Shown in pieces: positions 39,852 to 47,431 of a DNA stretch of 64,000 bases. Source of the stretch: Streptomyces sp. RKND-216 (lineage in GTDB: Bacteria > Actinomycetota > Actinomycetes > Streptomycetales > Streptomycetaceae); assembly GCF_004795255.1 (NCBI RefSeq), contig NZ_SSBQ01000002.1, positions 4,928,001 through 4,992,000 on the forward strand, written 5' to 3'. The position numbers and the translations under genes were made by a program. The notes below the pieces were generated by a model that had not been told where the DNA came from, searched no databases, and was given only the letters and a program-made list of their open reading frames with translations. Position 1 is the first letter of the stretch. Every line of letters starts with the position of its first letter.

Positions 39852-41657
39852 TCACGCCTCCGCCTTGCTGAGGCCGGTCTGTTTCGGGATGTCGAGCTGG
39901 TCCGTTTCGTGGAACTCGAGCTTCTTGCGCCGGTCGGCGACGAGGCCTTCGGGGCGGAAGCGCATGAGCAGGATGAGGGCCAGGCCGAACAGCAGGAGCT
40001 GGTATTCGGCCATGAACTCGAGCTTCTCGGGGATGAGGTAGAGCAGTGCGGCGCCGATGAGGGGTCCGCTGACGGTTCCCATGCCGCCGAGGATGACGGC
40101 GGCGAGGAGGAAGGCCGAGTTGGGCGGGACGGCTTCGACGAATTTGTACTGCGTGGGGCTGACGGTGTAGGTCACGTGCGCCTGGACGGTGCCGGCCATG
40201 CCGGCGAGTGCGGCGCCGAGCGCGAAGGCGACCAGCTTGGTGCGGAAGGTGTTGATGCCCATGGCCTGTGCCGCGGTCTCGTCCTCGCGGATGGCGACCC
40301 AGGCGCGGCCGATGCGTGAGTTGTCGGAGCGCTTGAAGACCATCACGACGATGGCCGTGAAGACGAGCATCAGCAGGTAGTAGTTGGCGAAGCGGCCGAT
40401 TTCGAAGCCGAGGACGGTGTGTTCTTCGCCGAGGTTGAAGCCGAAGATCACGAGGTCGGGGATGTCGGGGATGCCGGAGGGCCCGTTGGTGATGTCGGGT
40501 CCGGAGGTGCCGTCGAGGTTCTGCATGCCGATGCGGAAGATCTCGCCGAAGCCGAGGGTGACGATGGCGAGGTAGTCGCCGCGGAGTCGCAGGGTGGGGG
40601 CGCCGATGAGGACGCCGAAGACCAGCGAGGCGGTGATGCCGGTGAGGACAGCGAGCCAGAACGGGAAGTGGATGTCGAAGGGCGAGAAGGGGGTACCGGA
40701 GACCAGGGCTGCGGCGTAGGCGCCGACGCCGAGGAAAGCGACGTAGCCGAGGTCGAGGAGCCCGGCGAGTCCGACGACGATGTTCAGGCCCAGCGCGACG
40801 GTGGCGAAGATGAGGATGTAGGCGCCGAGGCTGGCGTAGGCCTCGCTGGTCTGGGTCAGGGGGAAGGCGACGGCGGCGATGAAGGCCGCGGCGACGGTGA
40901 TGTTGCGGTGTTTCGCGGTGACGGCGGTCAGTCGGCGGTTGAGTCCGGCGCGGGTGACGGCGGTGATGACCGCTGCGCTGAGCAGCAGGAAGCCGATGAA
41001 GAGTTCGCCGTAGGGGGTGGCGATGCCGTAGGAGAAGACCCAGAGGCCGATGGCGACGGCCGCGCTGATGATGAGGATCTCCACCCAGGGGGGCAGCGCC
41101 TTGGCCGTTGCGGGGGCGGGTGCCTTGAAGCTGTGGAGGAACCGGTGCAGCGGGGTGGTGGGCGGGGTGTGGGGGTCGTGCGGGGTGTCGGCGGGGAGGC
41201 CGAGGGCGCCGATGAGGGTGATGAGGGAGGCCGCTGCGGCGATGATGCCGCCGGGTTCGAGGTTGACGAGGCCGCCGAGGGTCACGGTGATGGCGCCGGC
41301 GGCGTACCAGGTGACGGCGAAGGTGCCGAGGGCGAGCAGCAGCACGGGGCTGTTGCTGCCGCCGGGGGTGAGCCAGCGCAGTGCCTTGATGCCGTGTCCG
41401 GAGAGGAGGAAGGCGAGGGTCAGGAGTGCGCCGGTGAGGGTGAGGACCTGGAGGCCGCCGGGGTAGCCGTAGACGGTGAGGTTGCCGGGGAATGCCTGGG
41501 TCCAGGTCCAGGCGAGGAACGTGCTGGCGAGGGTGGCTGTGGCGCCGGCGGCGGTGAGGATCCGCGCGGGGGTCGCTCCCAGGGGGAGGGTGCCGGGGGT
41601 GGGGGCGCCGGTGCCTGCGTTGTCGGGCACGGGTGTGGTTTGGGTGGTGGTCGTCAT
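39852..41657 (-). CDS. livM: Branched-chain amino-acid ABC permease LivM with N-terminal membrane extension
   Basis: 601 aa, about 270 longer than typical LivM. The permease core (about 270-590) has VVGLAGLLDLGYVAFLGVGA, LRLRGDYLAIVTLGFGEI and the ATPase-contact EAA-like loop GRAWVAIREDETAAQAMGIN. Residues 40-230 add about five extra hydrophobic segments (for example VLTLTGALLTLAFLLSG, SPVLLLALGTFAVTWY). I recall similar extended LivM proteins in streptomycetes. ATG at 41657; stop is 5 bases from livG. Confidence 0.9.
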   Translation of the reverse strand: MTTTTQTTPVPDNAGTGAPTPGTLPLGATPARILTAAGATATLASTFLAWTWTQAFPGNLTVYGYPGGLQVLTLTGALLTLAFLLSGHGIKALRWLTPGGSNSPVLLLALGTFAVTWYAAGAITVTLGGLVNLEPGGIIAAAASLITLIGALGLPADTPHDPHTPPTTPLHRFLHSFKAPAPATAKALPPWVEILIISAAVAIGLWVFSYGIATPYGELFIGFLLLSAAVITAVTRAGLNRRLTAVTAKHRNITVAAAFIAAVAFPLTQTSEAYASLGAYILIFATVALGLNIVVGLAGLLDLGYVAFLGVGAYAAALVSGTPFSPFDIHFPFWLAVLTGITASLVFGVLIGAPTLRLRGDYLAIVTLGFGEIFRIGMQNLDGTSGPDITNGPSGIPDIPDLVIFGFNLGEEHTVLGFEIGRFANYYLLMLVFTAIVVMVFKRSDNSRIGRAWVAIREDETAAQAMGINTFRTKLVAFALGAALAGMAGTVQAHVTYTVSPTQYKFVEAVPPNSAFLLAAVILGGMGTVSGPLIGAALLYLIPEKLEFMAEYQLLLFGLALILLMRFRPEGLVADRRKKLEFHETDQLDIPKQTGLSKAEA

Positions 41658-41662
41658 GGTTA

Positions 41663-42589
41663 TCACGCCCGATCCGCGACGCGTTCGCCGAGCAGGCCCT
41701 GGGGGCGGAGGAGGAGGACGAGGATGAGCAGGACGAAGGCCCATACGTCCTTCCAGCCGCTGCCGAAGGAGGACATGCCGGGGAGGAGTTCGATGTATGC
41801 GGTGGCCAGGGCTTCGGCGACGCCAAGGACGAGGCCGCCGATCATGGCGCCGTAGATGTTGCCGATGCCTCCGAGGACGGCTGCGGTGAAGGCCTTGAGG
41901 CCGGCGATGAAGCCCATCTTGAAGTTGACTTCGCCGTACTTGAGGCCGTGGGCGATGGCGGCGATGGCGGCGAACGCGGAGCCGATGGCGAAGGCGGTGA
42001 CGATGATGCGGTCGGTGTTGATGCCCATCAGCTTGGCCGTGTCGGGGTCCTGCGAGGTGGCCTGCATGGCGCGGCCGCTGCGGGTCTTGGACACGAAGAA
42101 GCCGAGGGCGATCATGCTGACGGGGGCGGCGATGAGGATGTAGACGTCGGCGCCGCCGAAGCTGACGCCGCTGATGTCGAACCCGCCTCCGGAGAACTGG
42201 GGGAAGGAGCGCGACTTGTGGCCGTCGGGGTAGAAGGCCCAGACCAGCTGCTGGAGGGCGATGGAGAGGCCGATGGCGGTGATGAGGTAGGAGAGCCGTG
42301 GGCCGCCGCGGAGGGGCCGGTAGGCGAGCCGCTCTGCTCCGACGCCGACGATGACGGAGAACGCCATGGCGAGGAGGAGCATGAGGGGGAGTGCGATCAG
42401 CAGGCTGGTGCCTTCGGGTAGCCAGAGCCAGGCGGTGAGGGCGCCGAAGCCGCCGATCATGAATATCTCGCCGTGGGCGAAGTTGAGCAGCTGGATGATG
42501 CCGTAGACCATCGTGTAGCCGACTGCGATGAGTCCGTACAGCCCGCCGAGTAGCAGGCCGTTGGCGAGTTGCTGCGGCAGATCGTTCAC
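41663..42589 (-). CDS. livH: Branched-chain amino-acid ABC permease LivH
   Basis: 308 aa, eight or so membrane helices. LLLGGLYGLIAVGYTMVYGI, NFAHGEIFMIGGF and the coupling segment GRAMQATSQDPDTAKLMGIN are standard LivH features. Start ATG 42589. Separated by 113 bases, including a hairpin, from the binding-protein gene. Confidence 0.95.
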   Translation of the reverse strand: MNDLPQQLANGLLLGGLYGLIAVGYTMVYGIIQLLNFAHGEIFMIGGFGALTAWLWLPEGTSLLIALPLMLLLAMAFSVIVGVGAERLAYRPLRGGPRLSYLITAIGLSIALQQLVWAFYPDGHKSRSFPQFSGGGFDISGVSFGGADVYILIAAPVSMIALGFFVSKTRSGRAMQATSQDPDTAKLMGINTDRIIVTAFAIGSAFAAIAAIAHGLKYGEVNFKMGFIAGLKAFTAAVLGGIGNIYGAMIGGLVLGVAEALATAYIELLPGMSSFGSGWKDVWAFVLLILVLLLRPQGLLGERVADRA

Positions 42590-42628
42590 CGCGGAGCCTC
42601 CGGAGGGGATGGGAGTTCAGACGGCTTC

Positions 42629-42652
42629 GCGGGGGCGCCGAGACGCCCCCGC
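42629..42652 (-). terminator. Intercistronic hairpin between livK and livH
   Basis: Perfect 9-bp stem GCGGGGGCG/CGCCCCCGC with loop CCGAGA. Located between binding protein and permease genes, where partial termination or mRNA stabilisation commonly raises binding-protein yield. Confidence 0.6.
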
Positions 42653-42702
42653 GGAGCCTGTGGGTGGGGTTACGGGCCCGTGGGCCTGTGGTGTGCCGGG
42701 GC

Positions 42703-43941
42703 TCAGCCCTCGAACGTGCCGGTCTTGGCGGGCACGTGCTTCCCGTCCTTCACCTCGTAGATGGACAGCTGGCGGTTGGTGTTGTCGCCGAACTCGTCGA
42801 AGCCGACGGCGCCGGTGACGCCGTCGAAGGTGATGTTCTGCATGGCCTCGGTGACCTGGGCGCGTGCGTCGTCGATCTCGTCGGGGAGCTGGCCGTCGTT
42901 CTTCTCGACGGCTTCCTTCACGGCGAGGATGACGGCCCAGGTGCTGTCGTAGGAGTAGCCGCCGTAGGGGCCGTAGGTCTGCTCGTAGCCGGCCTTCTTG
43001 TAGTTGTCGATGAAGGCCTTGGCGGTGTCGAGCGTCTCGAGGGGTGCGCCCACGGAGCTGGCGAGGTCGCCTTCGGCGTTCTTGCCGGCGATCTTGACGT
43101 ACTCCTCGCTGAAGAGGGCGTCGCCGCCGACGACGGGGATGTCGGCGCCGGCGCGCTTGATCTGGTCGGCGAGGGGGGCGCCGGCGGGGTACTCGCCGCC
43201 GTAGTAGACGAAGTCGGCCTTGGAGTTGGAGACCTTCGTGGCGATGGCCGTGAAGTCCTTGTCCTCCGGGTTGACGTGGTCGGTGCCGACGACCTTGCCG
43301 CCGATCTTCTTGAAGTGGTCGGCGAAGGTGCCGGCGAGGCCGGCGCCGTAGGTCTTCTTGTCGTCGATGACGTAGACGTTCTTCAGGTCCTGGTCGCTGT
43401 ACATGTAGTCGGCCATGTACGGGCCCTGGATGGCGTCGGTGGTGGAGGTGCGGAAGTAGGTGTCATGGGGGCGCTGCTTGTCGCCCTTCTGCCAGTCCAC
43501 GCCCTGGGTGAGGGCGGGGTTGGTGTTGGCGGGGGACACCTGGACCATGTCGGCCTTGGCGAAGACGGGGGCCATGGACTGGCCGACGTCGGAGTTGAGC
43601 GGGCCGATGGCGCCGATCATGTCGGTGTTGCCGACGAACTCGGTGGCGTTCTGCTGGCCCTGCGTGGTCTGGGCGACGTCGTCCTTGGAGACGAGCTTGA
43701 AGGTGACGCCGTCGACGGTGTTCTCCTTGTTCGCGGTCTTGACCGCGAGTTCGGCGGAGTTCTTGATGCCGATGCCGATGGCGGAGAGGTTGCCGGTAAG
43801 CGGGGCGTCGAGGCCGATCTGGACGACGCGTTCGCCGCCCTTGTCGCCGCCGTTGGAGTCGTCGCGGGAGCCGCAGGCGGTCAGCACGAGTGCTCCGGTG
43901 GTGACCGCAGTGGTGAGCATGATGAGGGATCGCTGGCGCAC
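42703..43941 (-). CDS. livK: Branched-chain amino-acid ABC substrate-binding lipoprotein
   Basis: 412 aa. Signal peptide with lipobox LTAC (Cys23), then a type I periplasmic-binding fold: GLDAPLTGNLSAIGIGIKNS, AIGPLNSDVGQSMAPVF, KNVYVIDDKKTYGAGLAGTF, FVYYGGEYPAGAPLADQIK. Captures Leu/Ile/Val or related ligands outside the membrane for LivHMGF. Start is the GTG at 43941 behind GGGGAAAGGACTGATC; an ATG seven codons on would shorten the signal peptide. First gene of the operon. Confidence 0.94.
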   Translation of the reverse strand: MRQRSLIMLTTAVTTGALVLTACGSRDDSNGGDKGGERVVQIGLDAPLTGNLSAIGIGIKNSAELAVKTANKENTVDGVTFKLVSKDDVAQTTQGQQNATEFVGNTDMIGAIGPLNSDVGQSMAPVFAKADMVQVSPANTNPALTQGVDWQKGDKQRPHDTYFRTSTTDAIQGPYMADYMYSDQDLKNVYVIDDKKTYGAGLAGTFADHFKKIGGKVVGTDHVNPEDKDFTAIATKVSNSKADFVYYGGEYPAGAPLADQIKRAGADIPVVGGDALFSEEYVKIAGKNAEGDLASSVGAPLETLDTAKAFIDNYKKAGYEQTYGPYGGYSYDSTWAVILAVKEAVEKNDGQLPDEIDDARAQVTEAMQNITFDGVTGAVGFDEFGDNTNRQLSIYEVKDGKHVPAKTGTFEG

Positions 43942-44525
43942 GATCAGTCCTTTCCCCTGGCGCGGCGCACTCAGGTGAGTGGCCGTGTAGCGCGCCGGGC
44001 CGTACTGGGGGGTGGTACTGGATCCGTGCTCTGACAGTTCGCGCCCGGCGGCGCGGTGACTGGCGGTGACTCTAAGGGGAGGGCTGGCGGCGGGGGAGAG
44101 GTGACGAGAAGGATGTGACTTTCTTGTTATGACGCGCGTCATGACGGACGTCATCGTCGCGCGAGATAGATGCCCTGCGCATGAAAGGTACGCCTGGCGG
44201 ACGGCGAAGGTGCAGTTCCCTCGCGTGTCGCGCAGGTGCGCGCCGCGGGAGAGTCCGCATTCCGTACGCGTCCGGCGCGGGAGGGGGCCGGGTGTGGCAC
44301 GCGTCACTCCGTCCGGTGGTTCTCTCGACGAGTGAGGTGACGCTGTGTGAGTGCGAGGGTGGTATCCAGGGCGAGCGTGAGGATTCACCCGCAGGGGCAC
44401 CTACCGGGATGTTCCGCCCGCGGAGAAGGGCGTCGCCGGTCCGGGGACGGACGCGGGTGCTGCGGGGCGGGGATAGGGCGGGTGACGCTGGGTCACCCGC
44501 CGCCTCCCCTGCCGTCGGCGGCCGG
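43942..44525. other. 584-bp region upstream of livK
   Basis: No convincing gene on either strand. It holds the livK promoter area, a tandem palindrome at 44129-44154, an A/T-rich patch just before it (GTGACTTTCTTGTTAT, 44115-44130), and GC-rich sequence of no recognised function from 44160 to the end of the thioesterase gene. Confidence 0.5.
44129..44154. promoter_or_regulatory. Tandem overlapping 14-bp palindromes upstream of liv operon
   Basis: ATGACGCGCGTCAT (44129-44142) is a perfect palindrome; ATGACGGACGTCAT (44141-44154) is the same with one central mismatch pair, sharing AT. Two phased operator-like sites 12 bases apart, about 190 bases before the livK start. Cognate regulator unknown. 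Confidence 0.65.
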
Positions 44526-44978
44526 TCAGGCGTCGCGGAGCAGGCAGGTGAGGCGGGCGCTGCACACCCGCCTGCCGTTCTCCTCGGTGATGACGACCTC
44601 GTAGGTGGCGGTGGAGCGGCCTCGGTGCACCGGCGTGGCGGTGCCGGTGACGATGCCGGAGCGGACGCCGCGGTGGTGGGTGCAGTTGAGGTCGACGCCG
44701 ACGGCGATCTTCGTCGGGCCGCCGTGCAGCATGGCGCCGACGGAGCCGAGGGTCTCGGCGAGGACAGCGGACGCGCCGCCGTGCAGCAGCCCGTACGGCT
44801 GGGTGTTGCCCTCGACGGGGAGGGTGCCGACGACCCTGTCGGGGGCGGCCTCGACGACGGTGACGCCCATGCGGTCGCCGAGGTGGCCTGCGGAGAACAG
44901 CGACGGGAGGTCGACGCCGACGCCGGTCCACTGTTCGAGGATCTCCGGCGGAAACTTCGTCGCGGTCTGCTCGCCCAT
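44526..44978 (-). CDS. PaaI-family hotdog-fold thioesterase
   Basis: 150 aa. Hotdog fold with the active-site stretch YGLLHGGASAVLAETLGSVG and VGVDLNCTHHRGVRSG; hydrolyses acyl-CoA thioesters, substrate not determinable. The ATG at 44978 has GGAG nine bases upstream and is preferred to a TTG two codons before. Lies 15 bases after the FdhF-type gene, likely the same transcript. Confidence 0.88.
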   Translation of the reverse strand: MGEQTATKFPPEILEQWTGVGVDLPSLFSAGHLGDRMGVTVVEAAPDRVVGTLPVEGNTQPYGLLHGGASAVLAETLGSVGAMLHGGPTKIAVGVDLNCTHHRGVRSGIVTGTATPVHRGRSTATYEVVITEENGRRVCSARLTCLLRDA

Positions 44979-44993
44979 GCTCAACGGCTCCGA

Positions 44994-47336
44994 TCAGCTG
45001 CGCCGGCCGCCGCGGGCCGGGCGTGGGGTGTCCGTCCCGTTCCTATCATCGGCCCCGGGTCGTCCGGCGGCGGGGGTGACCGTGACCACCACGGACTTGC
45101 TGGCCGGGGTGTTGCTCACGTCGGCGGTGGCGTCCAGCGGCACCAGCACGTTGGTCTCGGGGTAGTAGGCGGCGGCGCATCCGCGGGCGGTGGGGTAGTG
45201 GACGACCCGGAAGCCGGGCGCGGTGCGGCGGACGCCGTCGCGCCATTCGCTGGTGAGGTCGGCGTAGGTGCCGTCGGGCAGGCCGCGTTCGGCGGCGTCG
45301 TCGGGGTGCAGGAAGACGACGCGGCGGCCGCCGGTGATGCCGCGGTAGCGGTCGTCGAGGCCGTAGACGGTGGTGTTGTACTGGTCGTGCGAGCGCAGGG
45401 TCTGGAGCAGCAGCCGCCCTTCGGGCACGTGCGGGTACTCCACCGGCGCGGAGGTGAAGGTGGCCCTGCCGGTGGCGGTGGGGAAGCGGCGTTCGTCCCG
45501 CGGGGCGTGGGGGAGGGTGAAGCCGCCGGGACGGGCGGCGCGGGCGTCGAAGTCCTCGAAGCCGGGCACGACGCGGGAGATGCGGTCCCGGATGCGGGCG
45601 TAGTCCCGCTCGAAGTCCTCCCAGGGTGTGGTCGATCCGTCGCCCAGTACACGGCGAGCGAGGCGGCAGACGATGGCCGGTTCGGACAGCAGGGCGGGGT
45701 CGGCGGGGTCGAGGCGACCGCGTGAGGCGTGCACCTTCCCCATGGAGTCCTCGACGGTGACGAACTGGTCGCCGCCGGCCTGGGTGTCGCGTTCGGTGCG
45801 ACCCAGGGTCGGCAGGATGAGGGCGCGGGCTCCGGTGACGCAGTGGGAGCGGTTGAGCTTGGTCGACACATGCACGGTGAGGCGGGCGCGGCGCATGGCG
45901 TCCTCGGTGACGGCGGTGTCGGGGCTCGCGGCGACGAAGTTGCCCCCCATGGCGAGGAAGACCTTGGCGTTTCCGTCGCGCAGGGCGCGGATCGCGCGCA
46001 CCACGTCGTAGCCGTGCCGGCGGGGCGGTGCGAAGCCGAACTCGGCCTCCAGAGCGTCGAGGAAGGCGGGCGTCGGGCGTTCGAAGATGCCCATCGTGCG
46101 GTCGCCCTGCACGTTGCTGTGGCCCCGGACGGGGCAGACGCCGGAGCCGGGGCGGCCCACGTCGCCGCGGAGCAGGAGCAGGTTGACGATCTCGCGGATG
46201 GTGGGCACCGCGTGCTTGTGCTGGGTGAGGCCCATGGCCCAGCACACCACGGTGCGGCGGGAGGCCAGCACCATGCGGCCGGCCCGTTCGATCTCCTCGC
46301 GGGTGAGGCCGGTGGCCCGCAGCGTCTCGTCCCAGGAGGCGGCGCGGGCGGTGGCCGCGTACGCGTCGAAGCCGTGGGTGTGCTCGGCGATGAACGCGTC
46401 GTCGGTCGCCTCGGCTTCGAGGACCAGGCGGGCCAGGGCGCGGAAGAGGGCCTGGTCGCCGCCGATGCGGATCTGGAGGAAGAGGTCGGTCAGCCGGGTG
46501 CCCCGCCCGGCGAGGCCGCGGGCGGTCTGCGGGTTGCGGAACCGGGCCAGGCCCGCCTCGGGCAGCGGGTTGACGGTGAGGATTTGCGCCCCGGCCCGCT
46601 TGGCCTCCTCCAGCGCGGACAGCATGCGCGGGTGGTTGGTGCCCGGATTCTGCCCGGCGACGATGATCAGCTCGGCCTTGTGCAGGTCCTCCAGGTGCAC
46701 GCTGCCCTTGCCGACGCCGAGGGTCTCGGTGAGCGCGGAGCCGGACGACTCGTGGCACATGTTGGAGCAGTCGGGCAGGTTGTTGGTGCCGAACTCGCGG
46801 GCGAAGAGCTGGTAGAGGAACGCGGCCTCGTTGCTGGTGCGGCCGGAAGTGTAGAACACGGCCTCGTCGGGGGAGTCCAGGGCGCGCAGTTCGCCCGCGA
46901 CGATGTCGAGCGCGCGGTCCCAGGACACCGGCTCGTACCGGTCGGCGCCCTCGGGAAGGTACATCGGGGTGGTCAGCCGGCCCTGCTGGCCGAGCCAGTA
47001 GCCGGAGCGCCCGGCCAGGTCGTCGAGGGGATGCCGGGCGAAGAAGTCGGGGGTGACGCGGCGGAGCGTGGCCTCTTCGGCGACGGCCTTGGCGCCGTTC
47101 TCGCAGAACTCCGCCCGGTGGGTGCGCTCCGGCTCGGGCCAGGCGCAGCCGGGGCAGTCGAAGCCGTCGGGCTGGTTGACGTGGAGCAGGGTGAGCGCGG
47201 TGCGCCGCACGCCCATCTGCGCCGTGGCGTGCCGCAGCGAGTGGCCGACGGCGGGCAGGCCGGCGGCGGCCCGCTGCGGGCCGTCGGCCTGCGGGGCGTC
47301 CTGTGCCGGGTCCTCGGCGGGCGGTTCTCGCGTCAT
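44994..47336 (-). CDS. FdhF/YdeP-family molybdopterin oxidoreductase
   Basis: 780 aa. Molybdopterin-guanine-dinucleotide enzyme of the TIGR01701 type. The N-terminal CPGC and a later Cys in EFCENG replace the classical four-Cys Fe-S motif. NMCHESSGSAL places a Cys at the Mo ligand site where formate dehydrogenase H has Sec. GGNFVAASPD, RTERDTQAGGDQFVTVEDSM and the C-terminal aspartyl-decarboxylase-like cap (VFLHPDDAAERGLPDG) follow. Real substrate unknown; no fdhD or mob genes are adjacent. ATG at 47336, divergent from polA with about 95 bases between. Confidence 0.88.
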   Translation of the reverse strand: MTREPPAEDPAQDAPQADGPQRAAAGLPAVGHSLRHATAQMGVRRTALTLLHVNQPDGFDCPGCAWPEPERTHRAEFCENGAKAVAEEATLRRVTPDFFARHPLDDLAGRSGYWLGQQGRLTTPMYLPEGADRYEPVSWDRALDIVAGELRALDSPDEAVFYTSGRTSNEAAFLYQLFAREFGTNNLPDCSNMCHESSGSALTETLGVGKGSVHLEDLHKAELIIVAGQNPGTNHPRMLSALEEAKRAGAQILTVNPLPEAGLARFRNPQTARGLAGRGTRLTDLFLQIRIGGDQALFRALARLVLEAEATDDAFIAEHTHGFDAYAATARAASWDETLRATGLTREEIERAGRMVLASRRTVVCWAMGLTQHKHAVPTIREIVNLLLLRGDVGRPGSGVCPVRGHSNVQGDRTMGIFERPTPAFLDALEAEFGFAPPRRHGYDVVRAIRALRDGNAKVFLAMGGNFVAASPDTAVTEDAMRRARLTVHVSTKLNRSHCVTGARALILPTLGRTERDTQAGGDQFVTVEDSMGKVHASRGRLDPADPALLSEPAIVCRLARRVLGDGSTTPWEDFERDYARIRDRISRVVPGFEDFDARAARPGGFTLPHAPRDERRFPTATGRATFTSAPVEYPHVPEGRLLLQTLRSHDQYNTTVYGLDDRYRGITGGRRVVFLHPDDAAERGLPDGTYADLTSEWRDGVRRTAPGFRVVHYPTARGCAAAYYPETNVLVPLDATADVSNTPASKSVVVTVTPAAGRPGADDRNGTDTPRPARGGRRS

Positions 47337-47431
47337 GTACCGATCGTCGCATGCCGGTGCGACAGCGCCCCGGCGATGGGCCCCGGCACGTCCGGACGGC
47401 GTTGTCGGCGGGGCGTGGGAGTATCGGGTGC

